Source: CAWCLK01 sp963796225
GTDB taxonomy: Bacteria > Actinomycetota > Nitriliruptoria > Nitriliruptorales > Nitriliruptoraceae
NCBI GenBank assembly: GCA_963796225.1
Contig: CAWCLK010000037.1
Location: 1 to 21,895, forward strand
Length of the DNA: 21,895 bases
Direction of reading: 5' to 3'
Part shown: positions 9,620 to 17,874 of the stretch, piece by piece
Numbering within the stretch: the stretch's first letter is position 1
Layout: each line of letters begins with the position of its first letter
The notes under the pieces: model-generated
Told to the model about the DNA's origin: nothing
The model's database searches: none
What the model saw: the letters and a program-made list of their open reading frames with translations, nothing else
Made by a program: the position numbers and the translations under genes

Positions 9620-10201
9620 TCAGCCCGTCTCGCGCATCCGGATGAGGTCGCCGACCCGGCGCAGGGCCGCGCGATGGGGGACCCCGTTCCGGTCGTCCAG
9701 GCCCAGCAGGATCAGCGCCTCGGCCCCCATGTAGGCGTCGCCGACGAGCGCGGCGACCTCCTCCGGGGTGAAGGGACCGAGGCCGCCGAGGTCGGTGGCG
9801 GCCCGCCTCGCCACGTCGACCAGCAGCCCGTACCAGCCCTGCAGGAACTGCCGCACGTGGTCGGCGATCTCGGGGTCGGACCAGCCGGCGGCGATCATCT
9901 CCTGCAGGACGGGCACGAAGCCCTCGTCGAGGTCGTCCTCGAGGAAGTCGCAGGCCTGCTCCCACTGCTTCCACAGGGGCAGGTCGCGGTCGTACATGTC
10001 GGCCTGGCGTTCGAGCCGCTTCGCGTTCTGGTCCTCGAGCACCGAGAGCACGAGGGCCCGCCGCGAGCCGAAGTGGTAGTGGATGTGCCCGAGCCCGACC
10101 CCCGCCTCGTCGGCCACCCGCCGCAGGGAGAGCCCGCCGTGCCCGTCGGCCCGCAGGACCGTCGCTGCGGCGTCGAGGATCTGGCGTCGTGTCGCGTGCA
10201 C
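9620..10201 (-). CDS. TetR-family transcriptional regulator
   Basis: A 193-residue protein with a typical TetR N-terminal helix-turn-helix: RRQILDAAATVL, then LSLRRVADEAGVGLGHIHYHF (about residues 25-45). The variable C-terminal ligand and dimer domain follows. The GTG at 10201 is chosen because it directly precedes the conserved first helix; the upstream extension of the frame is low-complexity and has no Met. Only 17 nt separate its stop from the hydrolase-glycosyltransferase start, so it is the first gene of a three-gene operon and probably represses it. A candidate operator lies at 10228-10260. The ligand cannot be read from the sequence. Confidence 0.9.
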   Translation of the reverse strand: MHATRRQILDAAATVLRADGHGGLSLRRVADEAGVGLGHIHYHFGSRRALVLSVLEDQNAKRLERQADMYDRDLPLWKQWEQACDFLEDDLDEGFVPVLQEMIAAGWSDPEIADHVRQFLQGWYGLLVDVARRAATDLGGLGPFTPEEVAALVGDAYMGAEALILLGLDDRNGVPHRAALRRVGDLIRMRETG

Positions 10202-10227
10202 TGCACTCGCCCCGGTCGGTGGAGGTC

Positions 10228-10260
10228 GTTGGTCCCTGAGTTGGTCGGTCGTACAACCAA
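10228..10260. promoter_or_regulatory. candidate TetR operator
   Basis: An imperfect 20-bp palindrome at 10241-10260 (TTGGT arms facing ACCAA, with symmetric inner G and C) lies 40 bp upstream of the tetR GTG. The half-site GTTGGTC occurs at 10240-10246 and again at 10228-10234. Position in the divergent gap between tetR and the S8 protease gene fits autoregulation. It could also affect the protease gene. Confidence 0.4.
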
Positions 10261-10456
10261 GATCCACCCTCCGCCTTCGTGGCCGTGGTGTCAAGGGCGG
10301 GAGCTGTGGGGACGTCCGCTGGTCGCACGCCCACGCGGTGAGGGCAGGAGCGGGGCGCGGTGACGCAGAAGGTGGCCAGCACCTCTCCTTCGTCGCGTGC
10401 GACGGCCGGACCTCGCGCAGCGCGACCGATCCTGTCGTGCTGCCGAAGGACTCCTC

Positions 10457-13400
10457 GTGCGTCGTCGTTCCCTGGCCGTGGCCGTGCTCGTGGCCGCCAC
10501 CTCGATGGCCTTCACCGCCCCGCCGTGTCCCGGCCAGCGACCAGCTCGTGGGCGCGGTCGAGGTCGCCGACGCCCCGCTGGTCGCCGACGCCGGCGACAG
10601 CGTCTTCGTGGCCCCGGGCGAGCACGCGGTGTTCCTCGGCACGGCCTTCGGTGGGCCAGGCCCCGTACACCGGATGTGGTGACGGAGTCGGCGGCCGGCG
10701 ACGGTGCTGGACCCGCCAACGAGACGGCGTCATCGACACGACCGGTGTGGCGCCGGGGATCTACACGGCCACCATGACGGTCGATCGACGAGGACTACGC
10801 CTCCGCACCGACACCGTGAAGTTCGTGGTGGCCGGTGGCGGCGCGGGCGAGTCCAGGAGTGAGCCGACTCCGGACGAGTCACCGTCGAGCGACACCGAGC
10901 CCGGGGTGTTCGCCACCGACGCCGGCGTACGAGTGGACGTTCGAGGTCGACCGGCCGGCTGGCCAGCTCGAGGTGACGCTCTCCTGGGACGTGCCCGCCA
11001 ACGACTACGACCTGTCGGTCCTCGACCCCGAGCGGCACCGAGGTCGCGTCCTCCGGCGGCGCCCCGCCCGGCCGACCGAGATCGACCGGCATCGCCGACC
11101 CCGAGGCGGGTACCTGGACCTTCCGTGCGCTGCGCTACAGCACCGTGTCCGAGCCCTCGTTGTCGGTCGCCGTCGTGACCGGCGTCACGGACGCGGGCGG
11201 GGCCGTGGACCCCCGCCCCGCCGTCGCCACCACCGGCCCCTACGAGTACGTGCTCGGCGAGGCTCAGCAGCTGCACGCCGACGTCACCGAGGGCGCGAGC
11301 CCCGCGACCGTGGCCTGGGACACCGACCTGGACGGCGTGGCCGACGACGCCACCGGCACCGACCCCGTGGTCGACCTGCCGGTCGGGCGCCACCTGGTCA
11401 CCGCCGTGGTGACCGACGAGGCCGGCTTCGAGCGCCGGGAGATGACCTCGGTGACCATCGGCCGCGACGCCGACCACCTGCGCGAGCTGGCCGTGCCCTT
11501 CACGGTGATCGGGGTGGCCGACTCGGGGATCAACCCGTACCACGAGGAGTTCTCGGCGGCGACCTACCCCGACCCCGAGGTCCTCGAGCTCACCCGCAAC
11601 TTCACCCGCCCGCCGTCGGAGTACCTCGAGGGCTACCCCGAGGACGCCAAGCCGCTGCCGATCTCGACCGGCGAGGGCTACTTCCCGGAGAAGGACAGCT
11701 ACCTCTGGAGCGTCTCCGAGCAGGGCGACGGCACCTTCGCGGGGGACTACGTCGAGACCGGCCAGCTCTACTGGATCCCGGGCACCAAGATCATCGGCGC
11801 CATCGACGCCGGCGGGTCCACGGGCGTGACCTCCGGCGACGACTCGCACCCGATCCTCGACGACAACGGCCATGGCACCGGCTCGACCTCGGTGTCGACC
11901 GGCAACCGGTACGGCTACTGCCCGACCTGCCTGATCGTGCTCGTGGAGGCCCTCGACGAGACCGTCGCCGCCGGCTACGACTGGATCGACATCTCGTCGA
12001 ACTCCTTCGGCGCCGTCGGCGGGGTGCCGCTGGGCCTGGCGCTCGGGCCGGACGAGCCGACACGGGTCGCGGCCGAGCGTGGGCAGCTGACCTTCTTCGC
12101 GGCCGGCAACGGCACCGGCAACGCCTTCGCGACCACGCCGATCCTGACCTACGGGTCCTCGCCCAACGGCGCGGACTGGGTGATCACCGTCGGTGCCACG
12201 CGCGAGGACAACCAGGGCGCGATCATCTCCGACGGCTACCCCGTGCACATCTCGGCGCTCGGTGACGGGGACCTGCCGTCGGCCTGCCGGACCGGGGACA
12301 CCGGCCAGTGCGCCTTCGGCGGCACCTCGGCCGCGACCCCGTACACCTCCGGGGCGTTCGGCATGATCCTCACGCGGATCCGTGACGCGCTCGGCGACAC
12401 CGAGTCCGGCCAGCGCCCCGGCCAGGTCGTGGCCGAGGGCACGCCGATCCCGGACAGCCCGTACCTGTCCGACGGCCAGCTGACCCGCGCCGAGCTGCGG
12501 GCGGTCGGCCTGAAGACCGCGACACCACGCGGCCAGGGCACCGGCCCGGACACCACCTACCCGTTCCCGTGGACGTACTCGGGCGACCAGTCGGTGTACT
12601 TCGAGGGCTACGGCTCCTCGGGCCCGGCGCACGTCGAGCGTGCGGTGGCCGTGCTGCTCGGCGACATGCCGCTGCCGGCCCGCCCCGACGCCGACGCGTT
12701 CTTCGCCGACGACTGCGACTACCGCGACTCGCTCTACGGCAGCTACGACCGTGACGGCGACGGCGAGGACGACCCCTGCAGCGAGGCCGGGTTCGCCCAG
12801 TACACCGGCGACGGGCCGTCCGACAACACCGACCCGACCCAGGACGACTTCGACGCCACGCGCGACGGAATCGAGGACGGGGCGGTGCTGACCGAGCCGT
12901 TCACCTACGCGCTGCACCGCGAGGAGCGGTACGAGCCGGACACGCCGGCGCCGGGCATGGCGGTCGGCACGGGGACCAACCCCGCCGACCTGCTCGAGAC
13001 CGACGTCTGCTCGGAGGAGTTCAACGAGCAGTTCATGTCCCGCACCGTCGGCGAGGAGGACGGCGACGTCGAGCTGTGCTTCGACGCTCGCATCACCTCC
13101 GTGCCCGCGGCCTTCCGCCCCAAGGGCATCTTCACGGCGACGGACCAGCTCGGCGGGGCGTTGCCCGTCGGCTCGCAGGTCTCGGCGACCATCTACATGC
13201 AGAGCTCCGAGCCGACGGTGGCCAGCCTCGAGGGCGTGCTGAAGGCCACCGACCGCGAGGTCGGGCGTTCGGCGGCCGTGCAGCAGCCGGTCAGCCCCGC
13301 GGGCTGGACGGCGTTCCAGCTGGACTTCACCACCGAGCGCCTCGTGGCGCCCGGCGAGCAGCTGACGTTCCACCTCGTGCACGCCGGGGCGCGGTCCTGG

Positions 13401-14080
13401 GCGTACGGCTACAACGGCGACCACGAGTCGGTGCTGACCATCACCCCGGCCGGGGCGCCCGAGGAGGGCAACGAGTTCGGCGTGACCATCGACGAGGTCA
13501 CCACCACGGCCGAGGGTCTCGTGGCGTCGGGCACCGTGGCCTTCCCCGACCTCGGCCCCGACCCTCAGCTGGCCGGCTTCCACGCACCAGTCGCTGGACG
13601 TCCAGGTCGCCGTCGACGACGACGGCTTCGCCCACCCGACGTGGGCGGAGGTCGATCCGGACACCGGAACCTGGACGGCCGTGCTGCCCGCCACCGACGG
13701 CAGCCAGCTGATCGCTCGCGCGCTTCGGGACCGGTTCCCGTCGGAGGTGACAACCGCGGCGATCAGCCCGACCGATGACGGGGGGCGGCGGCGACGGCGG
13801 GACCGGCGACGACCCGGACTGCCACAAGCCCGACAAGGGCAAGTGCAAGGACCGCGACAAGGGCGGGCCGCCCGACGACCCGGGCCACGGCAACGGCCGC
13901 GGGAACGGCAACGGTCCGAAGGACGGGCGGAGCGACGCCGTGGTCACGCTGACGGCGGCCGAGGTCGCCGCCTCACCTGCGTCACTGCCGGCGCGGGGCG
14001 GCGCCGTGGCGCTCTGGCTCGTCACCGTCGCGGTGCTGGGCACGGCCGCGCTCGGTCGGCGCCGGTCACGCGCCGGCTGA
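10457..14080 (+). CDS. secreted subtilisin-family (S8) protease, multiple frame breaks
   Basis: Total span is 1208 codons. A signal peptide (MRRRSLAVAVLVAATSMAF) starts at GTG 10457 behind AAGGA. Next come Ig/PKD-like segments and a pre-peptidase-like domain (EVTLSWDVPANDYDLSVLDP). The catalytic domain is intact in one frame from about 11091 to 13583: Asp at 11520 (VADSGI), His at 11871 (NGHGTGS), oxyanion Asn at 12108 (AAGNG) and Ser at 12327 (GGTSAATP). A beta-rich C-terminal region, a Gly/Lys/Asp-rich linker and a terminal hydrophobic helix plus RRRSRAG follow, suggesting cell-surface anchoring. Protein-like sequence jumps frame near 10530, 10655, 10670, 10725, 10785, 10807, 10925, 11030, 11085, 13585 and 13785. 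The first and last frames agree. Either dense indel errors or N-terminal decay explains this; the clean catalytic core favours errors. Confidence 0.72.
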
Positions 14081-14102
14081 GGTCACGACCACCTCGCGGG
14101 AG

Positions 14103-14144
14103 ACGACGACGCCCACCCCGATGATCGGCGGTGGGCGTCGTCGT
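14103..14144. terminator. bidirectional terminator between convergent genes
   Basis: A perfect 15-bp inverted repeat (14103-14117 with 14130-14144) with a 12-nt loop sits between the S8 protease stop at 14080 and the convergent cupredoxin stop at 14156. No T-tract follows, as is common in high-GC actinobacteria. Its symmetry and position suit termination from both sides. Confidence 0.8.
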
Positions 14145-14155
14145 GCGGTGACGGA

Positions 14156-14551
14156 TCAGCTGACGGTCAGCGTGCCCTCCATGCCGGCCGTCCGGTGGCC
14201 GGGGATGGAGCAGAAGAAGGTGTAGGTGCCGGGCTCGAGCTCGACGGTGCCGACGTTGGTCGACCCCGAGTTGGCCTCGACGACCGGCGCGTCGCCGTTC
14301 ACGCCCTCGATGACGACGTTGTGCTCGACGGCGTCCTCGGCGGTCAGGCCGATGGCGACCTCGCCGGCCTCGGCCTCGAGCTCGGTCGGTTCGAACTTCA
14401 GGCCGTCGGTGCCGGTGACGGAGACGTCGGCCTGGACGTCCTCGGAGCTGGTCGAGCCGCCGGTGTCGTCCCCGCCGCCACAGGCAGCGAGTCCGAGGGC
14501 GAGCAGGCCAGCCGTGGCCACGGCGGTCGCGCGGGAACGCAGGGCGTGCAT
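14156..14551 (-). CDS. cupredoxin-domain (blue copper) lipoprotein
   Basis: A 131-residue exported lipoprotein: signal peptide with lipobox LAAC (Cys24), a short Gly/Ser/Asp linker, then a plastocyanin-like fold. Type 1 copper ligands can be read directly: His77 (VEHNVV), Cys114 (FFCSIPGH), His119 and Met124 (HRTAGM). It is probably an electron carrier or copper-binding protein on the outer face of the membrane. The ATG at 14551 has GGAGG a few bases upstream. A perfect palindrome and a -10-like TACCAT lie just upstream (14593-14613), suggesting its own regulated promoter although a second lipoprotein gene lies upstream on the same strand. The redox partner is not visible in the window. Confidence 0.88.
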   Translation of the reverse strand: MHALRSRATAVATAGLLALGLAACGGGDDTGGSTSSEDVQADVSVTGTDGLKFEPTELEAEAGEVAIGLTAEDAVEHNVVIEGVNGDAPVVEANSGSTNVGTVELEPGTYTFFCSIPGHRTAGMEGTLTVS

Positions 14552-14592
14552 GGGAGACCTCCAGGTCGTTCGGGTCGACGGTCCCGACCTCT

Positions 14593-14613
14593 TGTGAACG
14601 CGTTCACATGGTA
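14593..14613 (-). promoter_or_regulatory. promoter -10 with perfect 16-bp palindrome (operator)
   Basis: TGTGAACGCGTTCACA at 14593-14608 is a perfect palindrome. On the minus strand a -10-like TACCAT (14613-14608) abuts it, so the predicted transcript start falls inside the palindrome, a roadblock-style operator position. The cupredoxin ATG is 42 bp downstream. The central CG and GAAC/GTTC arms suit a TetR- or LacI-type repressor, but the regulator is unknown. Confidence 0.6.
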
Positions 14614-14649
14614 TTCGAAGCCGGGCCGGATCCTGGAGGCGGGTCCGGG

Positions 14650-15873
14650 TCAGGCGGCGGGCTGGAGGTCCGCGCCCATGCGGCCCATCAGCTCCTGCAC
14701 GGTCGTGACGGCGTCCGACCAGGTCACGGTCGTGGCGTCGACGTCGAGAACGGTGTCGACCTGCCCCACCTCGGTGAAGGTGGCCACGAGGTCGTAGCGG
14801 ACGTCCGCCAGCGTGTCGGCGAGGTCACGGACCTCTGACGGGACGTCGGGGACGAGTGTGACGACCTGGCGCACGACGTCGGCGAGGTGCACGGTGAGGC
14901 CACGAAGGGTGCCGTCGGCGTCGAAGCTGACGGTGGCGACGCCGGGAAGCACGTCGGGGACCTCCGCGACCGACGTGCCGGTCTCGGACTCGAAGTCGGC
15001 GCGCCAGTCGTCGACCTCGCCGACCTCCTCCAGCAGTGCGCCGAGGGCTTCGAGGGCGGCGCGGGGGCGCAGGTCGACCGTCCCGGTGGTGCCCCCGTCG
15101 GCCGGGGCGAGGTCGCGGAAGGTGACGGCCGCCGACAGCACCTCGCCGAGCTGGGCGCGGTCGAAGGGCATCTCGGAGCGAAACTCGCCCCGGGCCTCGT
15201 CGAGGTCGTCCTGGGTGGCGCCGAGGGCGGCCAGGTCGAGCGTGCCGGTCGCCCCGCCGAACCCGCCGTCGAGGATGGCCAGCACCGCGTCCTCCAGCGG
15301 GCCGTCGGGCAGGAACAACGAGGCCTGGGCCCGGAGCTGGCTCACGTCGGGCAGCGTCATCGCGTCGGCCGGCAGGGTGGGGTCGATCTCGGTGGCCATC
15401 GCCAACGACTGCTGGAACTGCTCGAGCATCGCGCCGATGTCGACCTGGGCGAGCACGGTGACGTCGGGGCTCAGCGAGGCGGCCTCGAGCAACTCGGCCA
15501 CGTCGAGGCGCAGGTCCATCATGGGCTCGCCGTCGACCATGCTGGCGAACCGCCACGACCCGTCGGAGGCGTGGGCCAGCACCGACGTGGCGGTCTCGGC
15601 CTGGGTACGCATCGTCTCGACCAGGGTGGCCAGCTGGGAGCCGTCACCCATCGCGGGGTCGGCCGACGCGAGGGCGTCGACGAGGGCGTCGACCTGCGCG
15701 TCGGTGATCTCGATGTCGGCCTGCATCTCGGCCGACCACGAGTCACCGAAGGTCGCGACCACGGCCTCGCGGGCCTCGTCGTCGGTGGTGATCGCCGCCG
15801 GTTCGCCCCCGCACGCGGTGAGCAGGCTGGCGGTGGCTGCTACCACCGCGATGGTCCGGTGCGTCCTGGGCAC
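14650..15873 (-). CDS. putative lipoprotein of unknown function
   Basis: A 407-residue protein with a lipoprotein signal peptide (lipobox LTAC, Cys21), so it is probably anchored to the outer face of the membrane. The mature part is acidic, rich in Ala, Asp, Val and Leu, and alternates predicted helical stretches (DITDAQVDALVDAL-like) with beta-like segments (GTVDLRP, ATVSFDADGTLRGLTVHL). I do not recognise a family. The general look is of actinobacterial lipid- or polymer-binding lipoproteins (LppX/LprG-like), but no motif proves it. The GTG at 15873 (MPRTHR) is preceded by a G-rich GGGGGGC site. It lies upstream of the cupredoxin gene on the same strand with about 100 nt between them. The frame is intact. 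Confidence 0.8.
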   Translation of the reverse strand: MPRTHRTIAVVAATASLLTACGGEPAAITTDDEAREAVVATFGDSWSAEMQADIEITDAQVDALVDALASADPAMGDGSQLATLVETMRTQAETATSVLAHASDGSWRFASMVDGEPMMDLRLDVAELLEAASLSPDVTVLAQVDIGAMLEQFQQSLAMATEIDPTLPADAMTLPDVSQLRAQASLFLPDGPLEDAVLAILDGGFGGATGTLDLAALGATQDDLDEARGEFRSEMPFDRAQLGEVLSAAVTFRDLAPADGGTTGTVDLRPRAALEALGALLEEVGEVDDWRADFESETGTSVAEVPDVLPGVATVSFDADGTLRGLTVHLADVVRQVVTLVPDVPSEVRDLADTLADVRYDLVATFTEVGQVDTVLDVDATTVTWSDAVTTVQELMGRMGADLQPAA

Positions 15874-15954
15874 GATGCCCCCCGTTCGTCTCGTGCCCGG
15901 TCACCTCCGCGCCGGGCTGTCTCGTGCGTCCCGTCGGCCATTCCGGTCCGCCGG

Positions 15955-15984
15955 TTGAGGGGGGGATCCGACGATCGGTACGCT
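15955..15984 (+). promoter_or_regulatory. promoter of tRNA-Thr
   Basis: A -35-like TTGAGG at 15955-15960 and -10-like TACGCT at 15979-15984 are separated by 18 nt. The predicted start near 15991 is about 23 nt before the mature tRNA, a usual 5' leader for RNase P processing. Confidence 0.55.
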
Positions 15985-16013
15985 GCGCCGCCCGCTGCCA
16001 CGTGCAGCGGCTC

Positions 16014-16086
16014 GCTGGAGTAGCTCAGTTGGTAGAGCAACGCTCTCGTAAAGCGTAGGTCACCGGTTCGAGTCCGGTCTCCAGCT
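16014..16086 (+). tRNA. tRNA-Thr (anticodon CGT)
   Basis: A complete cloverleaf can be drawn: acceptor stem GCTGGAG (16014-16020) with CTCCAGC (16079-16085), D stem GCTC/GAGC (16023-16026, 16035-16038), anticodon stem ACGCT/AGCGT with loop CTCGTAA, and T stem ACCGG/CCGGT with loop TTCGAGT. The anticodon CGT (16047-16049) reads the codon ACG. The discriminator base is T16086, and CCA is not encoded. It stands alone between the lipoprotein genes and hipBA. Confidence 0.97.
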
Positions 16087-16328
16087 CAGGAATTCGGCCG
16101 TTTCACGGCAAGTTGCCTTTCGGCACCGGCCTGTGAGACCAAAGGGGTCGGCGAAACGCCGCTCAGCCGCCCCCTTGGGTGGTGTCGTCGGCGTCCCCGT
16201 CGCCGGTGTCGAGGCGGTTGCCGCCCTTTGAGCGCACGGCCTCGGCGCGGCGTGCAGGAGGTGGCGAACCCGAGACTCGACCGCGAGGGTCTCCGGGGCG
16301 GTGCTTGCGCTGGCCGGGGAGTGCGGGG

Positions 16329-17564
16329 TCAGGTGGTCAAGTTGGCGGCCTGGCGCTCGATGTGGTCGGCCAGGGCATCCGGGACGCCCACCGCGCTGGC
16401 GGCCGTGACGGTCTCGGCGCACACGCTGTCCACGAGTTCCTCGACGATCGTCGGCGGCAGACCCCACCGGCGTCTGCCGGCCGCTTCTGCGATCAGGTCG
16501 TCGCGGGTGACCGTGGCCAGATCCTCGAACACCGCGTTGATCGTCATCGCGCAGCGCGAGGGCAGCCGTTCGAACAGCGCGGTGGGGACGGTGTCGTACA
16601 GGGGTGCCAGCCGGACCTGCCCGGGCTGCGGGTGCAGCAGCGAGAGGTTCTTGCCGTGGGCGTCGGCGTTGCCGATCAGCACGGTGAACACCATCGCTCG
16701 GACCAGCTGCTCGCGCTCACCGGGTGGGCCCCACAGTCTGAGCAGCTCGGCAGCTTCGCGGAACGACGGGCCGCCGTGACGCTCGTACGTGCCGCGTCCC
16801 CGGGCTGCCGAGGGTGATCTGCCCGTGGCCTGGCACAGGTCCTCCTGGTGCACCCGTTCGACAGTTCCCGAGTCGTCCACCACTCGGTCGTAGCGCGAGA
16901 CGATCATGCAGGGCAGTCCTGCGATGGTCTCGACGTGACTGGCCACCGTTGTGAGGCCCACCTGGGACGCCACGTTCAGGCACGCGTGCTCGAGCTGGAC
17001 CAGGCCGGGGTAGCGCCGGTCCTCGACCTTCAGGATGTGCGTGGACGGGTAGCCGCCCACGGGCCGTCCCCAGCCGCCGTCCGGCATCGCCACCAGCGTC
17101 ATCTTGTTCTGGATGCCAGCCAGCGACAGCTCGCTGTCGTCGCGGATGTCGAGGGGGTGCCGTGGTAGCCCTTCCACTGCATCTTCCAGCTCGGTGCGGC
17201 TGAGCGGTGCCACCGACTCGGGTCGGTCGAGCTCGGTGTCGTCGGTGTGGATCTGCACGGCCCCGGCGACGTCGCGTCCGAGGTGGGCGAGCAACATCCA
17301 CGCGTCGGTCGACGAGACCCCGAAGCGGGAGGCGATCAGGGCACGGGCATCGCCCTCGGGCAGCAGCCCCTCCACCCACGCGGTTGCGTCCTGCGCCTCG
17401 GGGATCAGTGGGAGTGAGCAGGAGATCAGCGGCGTGTTCACGGGCCACCGCGCGAGCGCCTCGCTGGTGTAGCGGCACGCCACCCGCATGGGTCGTGGCT
17501 CGTGCAGGTCGGCGACCCTCACGCCGCGGTAGGTCAGGGTGAGCGTCTCGGGACGGTCAGCCAT
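16329..17564 (-). CDS. hipA: HipA-family serine/threonine kinase toxin
   Basis: Toxin of a type II toxin-antitoxin pair. E. coli HipA phosphorylates glutamyl-tRNA synthetase and causes persistence; the target here is not known. The 411-residue product shows the HipA N-terminal domain and then the kinase. These include LSLAGIQNKM with Ser147 matching the E. coli autophosphorylation Ser150, ATP-binding Lys179 (STHILK), substrate motif VHQEDLCQATG, catalytic loop GNADAHGKNLSLL (Asp301, Asn306) and the metal-binding Asp324 in LAPLYDTVP. All key residues are present, so it looks active. The ATG at 17564 overlaps the hipB stop by 8 bp, pointing to translational coupling. The longer frame upstream only reads through hipB in another frame. 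Confidence 0.93.
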   Translation of the reverse strand: MADRPETLTLTYRGVRVADLHEPRPMRVACRYTSEALARWPVNTPLISCSLPLIPEAQDATAWVEGLLPEGDARALIASRFGVSSTDAWMLLAHLGRDVAGAVQIHTDDTELDRPESVAPLSRTELEDAVEGLPRHPLDIRDDSELSLAGIQNKMTLVAMPDGGWGRPVGGYPSTHILKVEDRRYPGLVQLEHACLNVASQVGLTTVASHVETIAGLPCMIVSRYDRVVDDSGTVERVHQEDLCQATGRSPSAARGRGTYERHGGPSFREAAELLRLWGPPGEREQLVRAMVFTVLIGNADAHGKNLSLLHPQPGQVRLAPLYDTVPTALFERLPSRCAMTINAVFEDLATVTRDDLIAEAAGRRRWGLPPTIVEELVDSVCAETVTAASAVGVPDALADHIERQAANLTT

Positions 17565-17787
17565 CGGTGTCCTCGTCGAACTCGACCGTGACGGTGCCAC
17601 CCAGGTCCACCAGGGCGTGCAACAGAAGGTCGAGCAGGGGAGAGGAGTGGCCGCGCTCGATCTTGGTGACGTAGCTGCGGTCGACCCCGAGCATCTCGGC
17701 GACCTCGGCCTGGGAAAGGCCTCGACGTCGGCGCATCGTTGCCAGTGCGCGGCCGAGATCGGCCGAGGACCGGATCACGGCTTGCAT
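17557..17787 (-). CDS. hipB: HipB-like antitoxin, Xre-family repressor
   Basis: A 76-residue helix-turn-helix protein: LGRALATMRRRRGLSQAEVAEMLGVDRSYVTKIERG in pieces forms a textbook Xre/Cro HTH at about residues 10-48. A short beta-strand tail (TVTVEF) and acidic end follow, as in HipB. It should neutralise HipA and repress the operon. The ATG at 17787 is preferred over the GTG at 17814 because GAGG lies at a good distance and because the promoter predicted at 17815-17842 would start transcription near 17808, downstream of that GTG. The stop overlaps hipA. Three palindromic sites upstream are the likely binding targets. Confidence 0.92.
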   Translation of the reverse strand: MQAVIRSSADLGRALATMRRRRGLSQAEVAEMLGVDRSYVTKIERGHSSPLLDLLLHALVDLGGTVTVEFDEDTDG

Positions 17788-17798
17788 GCGACCTCGAT

Positions 17799-17814
17799 GT
17801 GCAGCGGAGTTCAC
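17799..17814. promoter_or_regulatory. hipBA operator O1
   Basis: GTGCA-N6-TTCAC. First of three sites fitting GTG(A/C)A-N6-T(G/T)CAC. It lies just downstream of the hipB -10, over the predicted transcript start. Within the wider 19-bp window (17796-17814) it matches O2 at 16 of 19 positions. Confidence 0.65.
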
Positions 17815-17842
17815 ACCTTACCGGAATCGAAGTGATGTGCAA
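17815..17842 (-). promoter_or_regulatory. hipBA promoter
   Basis: On the minus strand, -35-like TTGCAC (17842-17837) and -10-like TAAGGT (17820-17815) are separated by 16 nt. The -35 lies inside operator O2 and the -10 abuts O1, so a repressor bound at either site would block RNA polymerase. This fits autorepression by HipB. Confidence 0.6.
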
Positions 17843-17852
17843 CGGGGTGCAC
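17837..17852. promoter_or_regulatory. hipBA operator O2
   Basis: GTGCA-N6-TGCAC, a perfect 5-bp-arm palindrome starting exactly 38 bp from O1. It covers the hipB -35 hexamer. Confidence 0.7.
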
Positions 17853-17874
17853 CTCACTCCGCGATCCGGGTCAT

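Noticed and set aside
10761..13694. 977-codon minus-strand open frame opposite the S8 protease
   Set aside because: Same artefact; no motifs, while the plus strand carries the full S8 catalytic set.
16087..16328. Small gene or attachment site between tRNA-Thr and hipA
   Set aside because: Only tiny hairpins (for example GGCG-AAA-CGCC near 16150) and non-coding-looking frames; no duplicate of the tRNA 3' end was found.
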